Shown: one piece after another, positions 26,572 through 33,918 of the stretch | Position numbering within the stretch: position 1 is the stretch's first letter | Layout: the number at the start of each line of letters is the position of its first letter | Origin: DASQMT01 sp963839615 | GTDB taxonomy: Bacteria > Actinomycetota > Thermoleophilia > Solirubrobacterales > Solirubrobacteraceae | Assembly: GCA_963839615.1 (NCBI GenBank) | Contig: CAWIVY010000007.1 | Location: 186,001 to 250,000, forward strand | Direction: 5' to 3' | Length of the DNA: 64,000 nt | Translations under genes and position numbers: made by a program | The notes under the pieces: generated by a model | Told to the model about the DNA's origin: nothing | Databases searched by the model: none | Seen by the model: the letters and a program-made list of their open reading frames with translations, nothing else

Positions 26572-28686
26572 GTGCTCTCGCCGCCGTTCTCGTTCGCGTC
26601 GTCCGCGCCGCTCGGCGCGGACGAGCTGCGCGCGGACGGCGGGCCGCGGCTGCCGCGGCCGTCGCAGCTCGCCGTTCCGCTCGAGCTGAAGCCCGCGCCG
26701 GCGGCCAAGGGCGCCGAGCGGCTCGGGCTGCTGACCGTCGGCGACCTGCTCGAGCACCTCCCGCGCGACCGCTCGCAGGCGCGCACGATCGCGGAGCTCG
26801 CGCCCGGCGAGGTCGCGACCGTCGTCGTCGAGGTGCGCTCGATCAGGTCGCGACCCGTCCGCCGCCGCGGCATGAAGCCGCTGGTCGAGGCGACCGTCGC
26901 CGACGAGTCCGGCGTGCTCAAGGCGACGTTCTTCAACCAGCCGTGGCTCGAGCGCAAGTACCGGCCCGGCACCCGGCTGATGCTGCAGGGCAAGTACCAG
27001 GCGCGCAACAGCTTCCGGGTCCAGTACCACGCGCCGACCGGGGAGCAGACCGGCGCGCAGGGCGACGTGGCGACCTATCCCGCGACGGAGGGGCTCTCGA
27101 CGACCCAGATCGCCGCGCTGGTGCGCGAGCATCGCCGCGCGCTCGACGACGTCGTCGAGCCGCTGCCGGCGCGCATGCGCGCCGCTGGGCACTGGCCGGA
27201 TCGCGCCGGCGCGCTCGCGGCGGCGCACTTCGGCGACCAGGAGAGCGGCCGCGTCCGGCTCGCGTTCGAGGAGCTGCTGCTGCTGCAGATCGCGCTGCTG
27301 CGGCGCCGCGCCCGCCGCCGCGAGGCGGCCCGCGCCGAGGCGCTCGACGCGCCCGGGTCGCTGACGCGGCGCTGGCTCGCCGAATCGCTCCCGTTCACGC
27401 CCACGGACGACCAGGTGCGGGCGATGGAGGCTATCGATGCCGACCTGACGGCCGACCGCCCGATGCAGCGGCTGCTGATGGGCGAGGTCGGCTCCGGCAA
27501 GACCGTCGTGGCGCTCTACGCGATGCTGCGCGCGGTCGAGCAGGGCGCCCAGGCCGCGCTGATGGCGCCGACGGAGACGCTCGCCGAGCAGCACTTCGCG
27601 ACGTTGCAGCGGCTGATGCCGGGCGAGCTCGTCCAGGCCGCGCTGCTGACGGGGTCGACGGCGGCCGGGCGGCGCACCGACCTGCTCGGCAAGCTCGCCA
27701 GCGGCGAGCTCAAGCTGCTCGTCGGCACGCACGCGCTGATCGAGGGCACGGTCAGCTTCGACCGCCTCGCGGTCGCCGTCGTCGACGAGCAGCACCGCTT
27801 CGGCGTCAACCAGCGCCGCGCGCTGGACCGCAAGGTCGCCGAGGGGCTGGCGCCGCACGTGCTGCACATGACGGCGACGCCGATCCCGCGCACGCTCGCG
27901 ATGACCGCGTACGGCGATCTCGACGTGACCGTCCTGCGCCACCTGCCCGCGGGCCGGCGCCCGATCGAGACCTACGTCGCCTCGACCGAGCGCGAGCGGG
28001 CGCGTGCGTACGAGCGCATCCGCGAGGAGCTGCGCGCCGGCCGCCAGGCGTTCGTCGTCTGCCCGCTGGTCGAGGAGTCCGAGGCGCTGCAGGCGCGGGC
28101 CGCGACGGTCGAGTTCGAGCGCCTCTCGCGCACGGAGCTGCGCGACTTCCGCGTCGTGCTGCTGCACGGCCAGATGAAGCCGCGCGAGAAGCAGGAGGCG
28201 ATGGCAGCCTTCGCCGCGGGTGGGGCGGACGTGCTCGTCGCGACGACGGTGATCGAGGTCGGGATCGACGTGCCGAACGCCTCCGTGATGCTCGTCGAGG
28301 GAGCCGAGCGCTACGGCATCTCGCAGCTGCACCAGCTGCGCGGCCGGATCGGGCGCGGGTCGCACGAGTCGGTCTGCGTGCTCTTCGGGCCGAAGGAGTC
28401 CGCCCGCCTGCGCGCGCTGCGCGATCACGGCGACGGCTTCAAGCTCGCCGAGATCGATCTCGAGCTGCGCGGCGAGGGGGAGATGCTGGGCACGCGCCAG
28501 TCCGGGCTGGCGCAGTTCCGCGTCGCCCGCCTGCCCGAGGACGCGGAGCTGCTCGACGGCGCGCGCCGGATCGCCGCCGCGCTGCTCGAGGCCGACCCGG
28601 AGCTGGTCCAGCCCGAGCATGCGCTGCTCGGCTGGGCGGTCCAGGCGGCCTACGGCGCCGAGGCGCTGGACCCGATCCCCGCGTGA
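26572..28686 (+). CDS. recG: ATP-dependent DNA helicase RecG
   Basis: A 704-residue helicase that remodels stalled replication forks and branched DNA. An N-terminal wedge/OB domain is followed by the helicase core: Walker A MGEVGSGKTVVA, motif Ia APTETLAEQHF, DEQH box VVDEQHRFGV, motif III MTATPIPRTLA, motif V TTVIEVGIDVPNA and motif VI QLRGRIGRG. The TRG region (GTRQSG) is present. GTG 26572 has a weak context. The stop overlaps the rsmD GTG. Confidence 0.95.
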   Translation: MLSPPFSFASSAPLGADELRADGGPRLPRPSQLAVPLELKPAPAAKGAERLGLLTVGDLLEHLPRDRSQARTIAELAPGEVATVVVEVRSIRSRPVRRRGMKPLVEATVADESGVLKATFFNQPWLERKYRPGTRLMLQGKYQARNSFRVQYHAPTGEQTGAQGDVATYPATEGLSTTQIAALVREHRRALDDVVEPLPARMRAAGHWPDRAGALAAAHFGDQESGRVRLAFEELLLLQIALLRRRARRREAARAEALDAPGSLTRRWLAESLPFTPTDDQVRAMEAIDADLTADRPMQRLLMGEVGSGKTVVALYAMLRAVEQGAQAALMAPTETLAEQHFATLQRLMPGELVQAALLTGSTAAGRRTDLLGKLASGELKLLVGTHALIEGTVSFDRLAVAVVDEQHRFGVNQRRALDRKVAEGLAPHVLHMTATPIPRTLAMTAYGDLDVTVLRHLPAGRRPIETYVASTERERARAYERIREELRAGRQAFVVCPLVEESEALQARAATVEFERLSRTELRDFRVVLLHGQMKPREKQEAMAAFAAGGADVLVATTVIEVGIDVPNASVMLVEGAERYGISQLHQLRGRIGRGSHESVCVLFGPKESARLRALRDHGDGFKLAEIDLELRGEGEMLGTRQSGLAQFRVARLPEDAELLDGARRIAAALLEADPELVQPEHALLGWAVQAAYGAEALDPIPA

Positions 28687-29222
28687 GCCCGCGCGTGATC
28701 GCCGGCCGCTTCGGCGGCCGCCGGCTGCAGGCGCCACCGGGCGACACGACCCGCCCGACCGGCGACCGCGTGCGCGAGGCGCTGTTCTCGATCCTCGGCG
28801 CGCGGGTGGAGGATGCGCGTGCGCTCGATCTCTTCGCCGGTTCCGGCGCGCTCGGGCTCGAGGCGCTCTCGCGCGGCGCCGCGCAGGTCACGTTCGTCGA
28901 GACCGCGCCGGCGGCGTTGAAGGCGTTGCGGGCCAACATCGCGGCGGTCGGAGCCGACGCCGAGGTCGTCCGCGCGGATGCGCTGCGCTGGCTCCGTGCA
29001 GCACCGGGCGACGCGCGCCAATACGATCTGGTGTTCCTCGATCCGCCCTACCGGCGGGCGGCGGACCTGGGGGCGCCGCTCTCGGACTCGCTTCCCGCGG
29101 TGCTGGCGCCGGGCGCGCTGGTGGTCACGGAATCCGACCGCCGCTCCCCGCTCGAGCTCACCATGACCCAAACCGACGAACGCCGCTACGGGGATACCCT
29201 GATCCGCATCCATGCCGCCTGA
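28683..29222 (+). CDS. rsmD: 16S rRNA (guanine-966-N2)-methyltransferase RsmD
   Basis: A 179-residue RsmD. RVIAGRFGGRRL and TRPTGDRVREALFSIL are the family start; DLFAGSGALGLEALSRGA is the SAM site; LVFLDPPYRR is the catalytic DPPY. It methylates G966 of 16S rRNA in assembled 30S. GTG overlaps the recG stop, and its last 11 bases overlap coaD. Confidence 0.94.
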   Translation: MSPRVIAGRFGGRRLQAPPGDTTRPTGDRVREALFSILGARVEDARALDLFAGSGALGLEALSRGAAQVTFVETAPAALKALRANIAAVGADAEVVRADALRWLRAAPGDARQYDLVFLDPPYRRAADLGAPLSDSLPAVLAPGALVVTESDRRSPLELTMTQTDERRYGDTLIRIHAA

Positions 29223-29718
29223 TCCCGCCCGCCCGCACATCGCCGTCTGCCCGGGCTCCTACGACCCGATCACGCACGGGCACATCGACGTCATCACCCG
29301 CGCCGCCGAGACGTTCGACGAGATCATCGTCGCGGTCGTCAACGCGTCCGTGCGCAAGAACCGCGCCCTGTTCACCGCCGAGGAGCGAGTCGGCTTCATC
29401 GAGCAGGCGACCGCCCATCTGGTCAACGTCAGGGTCGACACCTTCGACGTCCTCGTGACCGAATACGCTCATAGTGTCGGGGCCACCGCGATCGTCAAAG
29501 GACTGCGCGCGATCTCCGACTTCGAGTACGAGTTGGAGATGAACCAGCTCAACCGTCACCTTGCAAAGGACATCGAGTCTGTCTACCTGATGGCATCGCC
29601 GCAGTACAGTTTCCTTTCCTCGAGCGGAGTCAAGGAGATCGCCACCTTCGGTGGAGACGTCTCGGACCTCGTCCCCGACGAGGTTGCGAGGCGCTTGAAG
29701 GAAGCGCTCGCCCGCTGA
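29212..29718 (+). CDS. coaD: Phosphopantetheine adenylyltransferase
   Basis: A 168-residue nucleotidyltransferase for the fourth step of coenzyme A synthesis. It has PGSYDPITHGHIDVI with the (T/H)xGH motif, VNASVRKNRALF, VKGLRAISDFEYE and SPQYSFLSSSGVKEIA. The length is normal. It overlaps rsmD by 11 bases, the standard bacterial pairing. Confidence 0.96.
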   Translation: MPPDPARPHIAVCPGSYDPITHGHIDVITRAAETFDEIIVAVVNASVRKNRALFTAEERVGFIEQATAHLVNVRVDTFDVLVTEYAHSVGATAIVKGLRAISDFEYELEMNQLNRHLAKDIESVYLMASPQYSFLSSSGVKEIATFGGDVSDLVPDEVARRLKEALAR

Positions 29719-29740
29719 CGAACTACGCGCCAGGAGCCCC

Positions 29741-30205
29741 ATGGACGTCCTCGTTCTCATAGACAAGCTGGACGACCTCGTCCACAACGCCAAGGGTGTC
29801 CCGATGACGGACCAGGTGCGTGTGGACAAGGAGGAGATCTACGACATCCTCGACCAGATGCGGGCCACGATCCCTGAGGAGATCAAGCAGGCCCGCTGGA
29901 TCGTCAAGGAGCGCCAGGAGATGCTCGCCGAAGCCAAGCGCGAGGCGGAGCGGATCGTCAAGGAGGCCCGCGAGCGCCAGTCGCAGCTGGTCTCCGAGCA
30001 GGAAGTGACCAAGCAGGCCGAGCGCGCCGCCGAGGACATCATCGAGGATGCCCGGGCGCGCGAGCGTGAGATCCGGCTCGGCGCGGAGGACTACGCCGAC
30101 GAGATCCTCAACACGCTCGAGGTCAACCTGTCGAAGTTCATCGCCGCCGTCCAGCGCGGGCGCGAGCGCCTCCAGGGCAAGGACGAGCCGGCAGAAGTCG
30201 GCTAG
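29741..30205 (+). CDS. Coiled-coil protein next to coaD (DivIVA/ATP-synthase-b-like)
   Basis: A 154-residue, highly charged, almost wholly helical protein. Heptad-rich Glu/Lys/Arg/Ala sequence extends from about residue 45 to 150. An AGGAG Shine-Dalgarno sits four bases before the ATG. In other actinobacteria a coiled-coil protein annotated as a cell-division initiation or ATPase-like protein occupies this place between coaD and yceD. It resembles those in position and composition, and no enzyme motif is present. It may act as a structural or membrane-proximal scaffold. Confidence 0.8.
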   Translation: MDVLVLIDKLDDLVHNAKGVPMTDQVRVDKEEIYDILDQMRATIPEEIKQARWIVKERQEMLAEAKREAERIVKEARERQSQLVSEQEVTKQAERAAEDIIEDARAREREIRLGAEDYADEILNTLEVNLSKFIAAVQRGRERLQGKDEPAEVG

Positions 30206-30231
30206 TGACCTGATTCGGAAGTTCGATGCCG

Positions 30232-30257
30232 GGTGCCGGCAGGCGCGGGCCGGCGCC
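30232..30257 (+). terminator. Hairpin after the coiled-coil gene
   Basis: GGTGCCGGC (30232-30240) pairs with GCCGGCGCC (30249-30257) over an eight-base loop, with one G-U. It lies 26 bases after the stop codon and before the convergent gene. No U-tract follows, so termination activity is uncertain. The rest of 30206-30392 holds a C-tract and nothing recognisable. Confidence 0.35.
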
Positions 30258-30392
30258 GCCGAATGCCGTCGAAATTGCGTATCAGGACACTAGGGTGCCG
30301 ACCGCCCCCCCGGACGGCCGGCAACCATCAGAACGGGTGGGCGGCGCCAGACTTGCGCGGGTCGACGAATTGCCGACGACGCGCCGGGGAAG

Positions 30393-31706
30393 CTAGACGA
30401 GCCGGCCCTGGGGCGGCGTGTCGTCGCCCGTCCCGGCGACGACGAGCAGATCCACCTGCACCAGGTGCCCGCGCACCCGCTCGGCCATGTCGTCGAGGAT
30501 CTTGCGCGCCGAGTCGATCCCGCTCGTCGCGGCTGTCAGCTGCGACTTGATCCGGCGCACGTCGTCCATGGCCGCGAGCGCGCGCTCCACCTCGGTGCGC
30601 AGCGCGCCCGCGTCGAGTCCCTCGCCGTCCGCCTTGGCCATGATCGTGCGGGCGCGGGCCAGTGCGTACGCCACCTCGAGCCCGAGGCGCGTGCCGTCGT
30701 CGGGGTCGAAGACGACGAACAGCTTGTCGCCGTTGACCTCGCGCAGCTGCGGGCCGTGGCCGGGGAGCAGGTCGTCGGTCGGCACGACCCAGACGCCGTA
30801 GTCGGCGTCGCGCTGCTCCATCGCGGCGTCCAGCTCGGCGATCGCCTTGTTCTTCGGCACGTACGCGTTCTTGGCCTCGAACACGATCCGCGCCCGTGGC
30901 GGGCCGGCCGCGCCGTCGATGCCGACCAGCACGTCGCCCTTGCGGCCGCCGGTGCCCGGCACGTCGCCGACCGCGTCGCAGTCGTCGCCGCGCGCGTGGG
31001 CGATCGCGTCGACCGCCTCGCAGACGGCCTCCTCGTAGGGGCGCCCCTTGGCGGTGGAGCGCGCGTGCTCGGCCGCGACCTCGAGCTGCTTCTCGCGCTC
31101 GGCCTGGAGCTTGACGACCTCGCCCTTGAGCGCCCCGATCTGCGCGTTGAGCTCCTTGAGGTTGACGTCCTGCTGCTCGGCGGCGCGCTTCATCACGGCC
31201 ATCGTGCCCGCCTTGAAGTCGGCCAGCGGGTTGTGGGCGTCGGCGGAGGAGAACTGCTTGAGCAGGTCCTCGCGCATGCGCGCGGACTGCTCGGTCATCA
31301 CCGCGCGCAGCTGGTGCTGGACCGCGACCGCCGATTCGGCGCCGAACAGGCGCTCGAGCTCCTTGGCGAGATGCCCGTTCTCGGGCGCGAAGACCTCGTC
31401 GACGCGCTTGCCCAGGAACTCGGCGACGGTGCGCGCCTTCTCGGAGAACGCGCCCTCGACCTCGCGCGACACCTTCTCGAACTCGGTCCGCACGAAGTCC
31501 GCGTTGACCTCGGCCTGCTCGCGCGAGAGCACGCGGGCGCCGATCTCGATCGCGTCGACGAGCACGTCGGCGGGATCGGCCCCGGCCTCCGCGCGATCCC
31601 GGACGAGGTCGACCGCGCAGCGATCGCGCACGGCGAGGCCGTCGGCGACGACGACGTCGCCGAAGACGGTGATGCGCGGAGGGCGGAGGGGCGTCGCGGC
31701 TTCCAT
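30393..31706 (-). CDS. Coiled-coil protein with putative PD-(D/E)XK nuclease-like domain
   Basis: A 437-residue protein. The N-terminal half (about residues 60-225) is a long charged helical region. Then KGRPYEEAVCEAV leads into a segment where GRKGDVLVGIDG is followed by ARIVFEAKNAY. Spacing of the Asp and the E-x-K, with hydrophobic strands between, matches the core of PD-(D/E)XK folds, as in RmuC-like or restriction-like proteins. The preceding helix Glu would be the fourth residue. Catalysis is untested and the match is by eye. A TAGCGT hexamer lies 14 bases upstream of the ATG. It is not part of the conserved coaD-yceD neighbourhood. Confidence 0.6.
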   Translation of the reverse strand: MEAATPLRPPRITVFGDVVVADGLAVRDRCAVDLVRDRAEAGADPADVLVDAIEIGARVLSREQAEVNADFVRTEFEKVSREVEGAFSEKARTVAEFLGKRVDEVFAPENGHLAKELERLFGAESAVAVQHQLRAVMTEQSARMREDLLKQFSSADAHNPLADFKAGTMAVMKRAAEQQDVNLKELNAQIGALKGEVVKLQAEREKQLEVAAEHARSTAKGRPYEEAVCEAVDAIAHARGDDCDAVGDVPGTGGRKGDVLVGIDGAAGPPRARIVFEAKNAYVPKNKAIAELDAAMEQRDADYGVWVVPTDDLLPGHGPQLREVNGDKLFVVFDPDDGTRLGLEVAYALARARTIMAKADGEGLDAGALRTEVERALAAMDDVRRIKSQLTAATSGIDSARKILDDMAERVRGHLVQVDLLVVAGTGDDTPPQGRLV

Positions 31707-31758
31707 GACAGTGGAGTCGCACGCTACGGGTGCGACCTGACGGAACGCAGGATCCCGT

Positions 31759-32058
31759 TCAGCCGGTCGCGAAACCGTCGAGGCCCTCAGGCTCCTCGTC
31801 GGTCACCTCGAGCCGCTCCACCTCGGCGTGGCCCGGACCGCCGCGGCACAGCTCGACGAGCCGGCCGACCGCCTCCTCGCCGCCCTCGAGCACGGCCTCG
31901 ACGGTCCCGTCGGGCCGGTTGGCCGCCCAGCCCGCGACGCCCTCGCGATCCGCCGCGCGCCGCAGCGAATCGCGGAAGAACACGCCTTGGACCCGCCCGT
32001 GGGCGCGCACCCGCTTGCGCACCCTCTCCCGGCCACTCTGGGATTCAGATCCGTCCAC
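31759..32058 (-). CDS. acyP: Acylphosphatase
   Basis: Up to 99 residues. RAHGRVQGVFFRDSLRRAA contains the phosphate-cradle loop with the catalytic Arg, and GWAANRPDGTVEAVLEG contains the catalytic Asn. These are the two signatures of the acylphosphatase alpha/beta sandwich, which hydrolyses carboxyl-phosphate bonds. GTG 32058 gives the longest form; GTG 32022 and GTG 32010 are in frame. The last has GAGAGG nine bases upstream and gives a normal-sized protein. Confidence 0.88.
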   Translation of the reverse strand: MDGSESQSGRERVRKRVRAHGRVQGVFFRDSLRRAADREGVAGWAANRPDGTVEAVLEGGEEAVGRLVELCRGGPGHAEVERLEVTDEEPEGLDGFATG

Positions 32059-32116
32059 TCGAGATCATGCTCGACGACGGTCGAGCGCCGGTCAAGCGTG
32101 ACGACGGGTGCCGCGT

Positions 32117-32146
32117 AGCCCGAGGGGGTCTGGACCGCCTCGGGCT
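32117..32146. repeat. Perfect 9-bp inverted repeat (hairpin)
   Basis: AGCCCGAGG (32117-32125) and CCTCGGGCT (32138-32146) flank 12 bases that themselves contain GGTC/GACC. It begins about eight bases after the stop codon of the small minus-strand frame at 32155-32232, so on that strand it could act as a terminator. No T-tract is present. Confidence 0.5.
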
Positions 32147-32154
32147 CCGGCCTT

Positions 32155-32232
32155 CTAGACGAACCTGGGAGAACCGAACCGATTCCGGATGTCCCTGACG
32201 GCTGAATTGGCGTTGGCGACGTACTTCTTCAT
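32155..32232 (-). CDS. Possible 25-residue small protein
   Basis: The frame starts MKKYVANANSAVR and ends RFGSPRFV at a TAG. A GAAGG motif lies nine bases before the ATG, and a strong hairpin follows the stop. Codons such as TCA, AAT, TCT and AGG are unlike neighbouring genes. The layout (ribosome site, short frame, hairpin) is suggestive but could arise by chance in this lower-GC island. No family is recognised. Confidence 0.2.
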   Translation of the reverse strand: MKKYVANANSAVRDIRNRFGSPRFV

Positions 32233-32424
32233 GGCGTTTGGCCCTTCATGGTCTTGTTGATGGATGATGCGTCGACTCTCCCAGGCCGCGCTTGCCGCGC
32301 CAACGCGGCTGCCCGGTCTCCCGCATGCCGGTTAGCCCGCGCCGTGGTGCGGCTTCCCGCACGAGGCGGGAGTCGTGTGAGATGGGCCGGCCACACCTCT
32401 CGGGCGGACGCTGCAGGCCGCCGC

Positions 32425-32430
32425 TACCGT
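32425..32430 (+). promoter_or_regulatory. Putative -10 TACCGT of the macro-domain gene
   Basis: TACCGT ends six bases before the ATG at 32437, so the predicted transcript would begin at the start codon. No Shine-Dalgarno is present. Confidence 0.45.
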
Positions 32431-32436
32431 AGGCCG

Positions 32437-32955
32437 ATGGCCACTGTCGAGGCGCTCGATGCCGACATCACGGCGCTCGCGGTGGATGCGATCGCCAACG
32501 CGGCGAACACCGAGCTGCTGCACGGCGGCGGCGTCGCCGCCGCGATCGCGCGGGCGGGCGGCCCCGCGATCGACGCCGAGTCGCGCGCGGCCGCCCCGAT
32601 CGGCCTGGGGGAGGCGGTCGAGACGTCGGGCGGCGAGATGCCCTGCCGCTGGGTCATCCATGCCGCCACGATGGTGCTCGGCGGCCCGACGTCGGCCGAC
32701 ATCATCCGCCGCTCGACCGCGTCGACGCTCCGGCGCGCCGAGGAGCTCGGCGCGCGCAGCCTCGCGCTCGTCGCCTTCGGCACCGGCGTCGGCGGCTTCC
32801 CGATGGACGAGGCCGCGCGGATCGAGGTCGAGGAGGTCCGCCGCCACCTCGCCGGGGGATCGCAGCTCGAGCGGATCGTCTTCGCCGTCCACGGCGAGCC
32901 GGCGCGGGACGCCTTCCAGGCCGCGATCGACGCTCCCGCCCGCTCGGACCGATGA
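32437..32955 (+). CDS. Macro-domain protein (ADP-ribose-binding)
   Basis: A 172-residue macro domain. DAIANAANTELLHGGGVAAAIARAGG is split by family motifs: the NAAN loop and the glycine-rich GGGVA loop contact ADP-ribose. FGTGVGGFPMDEAA is the phosphate-binding loop near the end. Relatives remove ADP-ribose or O-acetyl groups from ADP-ribosylated proteins or metabolites. Its stop overlaps the next ATG (ATGA), so the 315-residue neighbour is probably a functional partner. No ADP-ribosyltransferase gene is adjacent. Confidence 0.88.
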   Translation: MATVEALDADITALAVDAIANAANTELLHGGGVAAAIARAGGPAIDAESRAAAPIGLGEAVETSGGEMPCRWVIHAATMVLGGPTSADIIRRSTASTLRRAEELGARSLALVAFGTGVGGFPMDEAARIEVEEVRRHLAGGSQLERIVFAVHGEPARDAFQAAIDAPARSDR

Positions 32956-33899
32956 GCGCCCTCGGCGCCGCGCTGGCCGAGGTCGGCGGGGCCGGCGCGC
33001 CGCCCGCCGCGACCGCGCACCTGCGCGGGCTGGTGCTCGCCGCGCTGCGCCACGGCCGTTCCGAGCTCGCGCTCAAGCGCTCCGGCCGCGGGGCTCCCGT
33101 CGAGGTCGCGATCGGGCACGGCGGCGCCCACCTGCTCGCCGCCACGCCGGCCGCTGCGGCGCTGCGCGCCGACCCCCAGCAGGCCGCCGAGCGCGAATGG
33201 CTGCTCGTCGCCGCCGTCGTCGGCGCTCTGGTCGAGCTCGCCGAGCCCGGCGCACCCGCCGACGCGCGTGCGATCGGCGTCCGCGCGGGCGAGCTCGAGG
33301 ACTTCCTGGTCGTGGCGCTGCCGGCGCCGCAGCTCGACGCGGCGACGCTCGACGAGCTGGTGCCGCTCGCGTTCGACGACCACGCCCGAACGATCGACCG
33401 CCTGCGCGCCGTCGCGTACGCGATCCCCGGCGCCGTGCTCGCCGATGTCGGGCTGCGCGAGCCGATCGGCCCCGGCCACCCGCTGCGGATCGCCGAGGCT
33501 GTCGCCCGGTTCGGCGGCGCACCCGCCGACCCGCGCTCGGTCGAGGAGCGCGAGGAGATCGTCTACCCGCTGCTCGATCCGGACGGCGGCGGCGCGCACG
33601 TCTCGCCGCACGAGGATCCCGACCCGGCCCGGCGCGTGGCGCGGCGCATCCTCCAGCGGCTCAACGGGATGGGCAAGTGGGGCGGCTACCACACCGACTT
33701 CGCCCACCTGGCGCGCGGCTTCGCCGGCAACGAGCGCCAGCTCGCGCAGGAGGTCGGCGAGGCGCTGCTCGCCGGCGGGCTGCTCGCGGAGAAGCCGTCC
33801 GTCGGCCAGCGCCACGTCTTCCTCAATCCCCGCCGCGCCGCGGACATCCACCGGATGATCGAGACGGGCGCGGCCCCAACGGGGTTGAAGCTGCCCTGA
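32952..33899 (+). CDS. Uncharacterised protein coupled to macro-domain gene
   Basis: A 315-residue protein not recognised as a known enzyme. The N-terminal two-thirds is Ala/Leu-rich alpha/beta sequence without clear motifs. The last ~90 residues, from RRILQRLNGMGKWGGYHTD through LAQEVGEALLAGG to a basic strand with HVFLNPRRA, look like a winged-helix or other small DNA/RNA-binding module. ATG overlaps the macro-domain stop. No transmembrane segment or signal peptide is visible. Possible reading: a binding partner or regulator acting with ADP-ribose metabolism. Confidence 0.65.
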   Translation: MSALGAALAEVGGAGAPPAATAHLRGLVLAALRHGRSELALKRSGRGAPVEVAIGHGGAHLLAATPAAAALRADPQQAAEREWLLVAAVVGALVELAEPGAPADARAIGVRAGELEDFLVVALPAPQLDAATLDELVPLAFDDHARTIDRLRAVAYAIPGAVLADVGLREPIGPGHPLRIAEAVARFGGAPADPRSVEEREEIVYPLLDPDGGGAHVSPHEDPDPARRVARRILQRLNGMGKWGGYHTDFAHLARGFAGNERQLAQEVGEALLAGGLLAEKPSVGQRHVFLNPRRAADIHRMIETGAAPTGLKLP

Positions 33900-33918
33900 G
33901 GATGGAATAGTCCCCGCC

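Larger units (their letters stand above)
32059..32436. other. 378-bp intergenic region between divergent genes
   Basis: No conserved gene is seen. The middle (about 32160-32280) is distinctly less GC-rich than the surroundings. It contains a possible 25-codon minus-strand frame and a strong inverted repeat at 32117-32146. The right end carries the macro-gene -10. tRNA, tmRNA, RNase P and SRP RNA signatures were looked for and not found. Confidence 0.6.

Noticed and set aside
32059..32436. tRNA, tmRNA, RNase P RNA or SRP RNA gene
   Set aside because: Size and lower GC invited a look. No T-loop, CCA end, tag-frame or conserved core of these RNAs could be found.
32437..33899. DarTG toxin-antitoxin system
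   Set aside because: A macro domain is present, but the partner has no ADP-ribosyltransferase motifs and the order and size do not match DarT.
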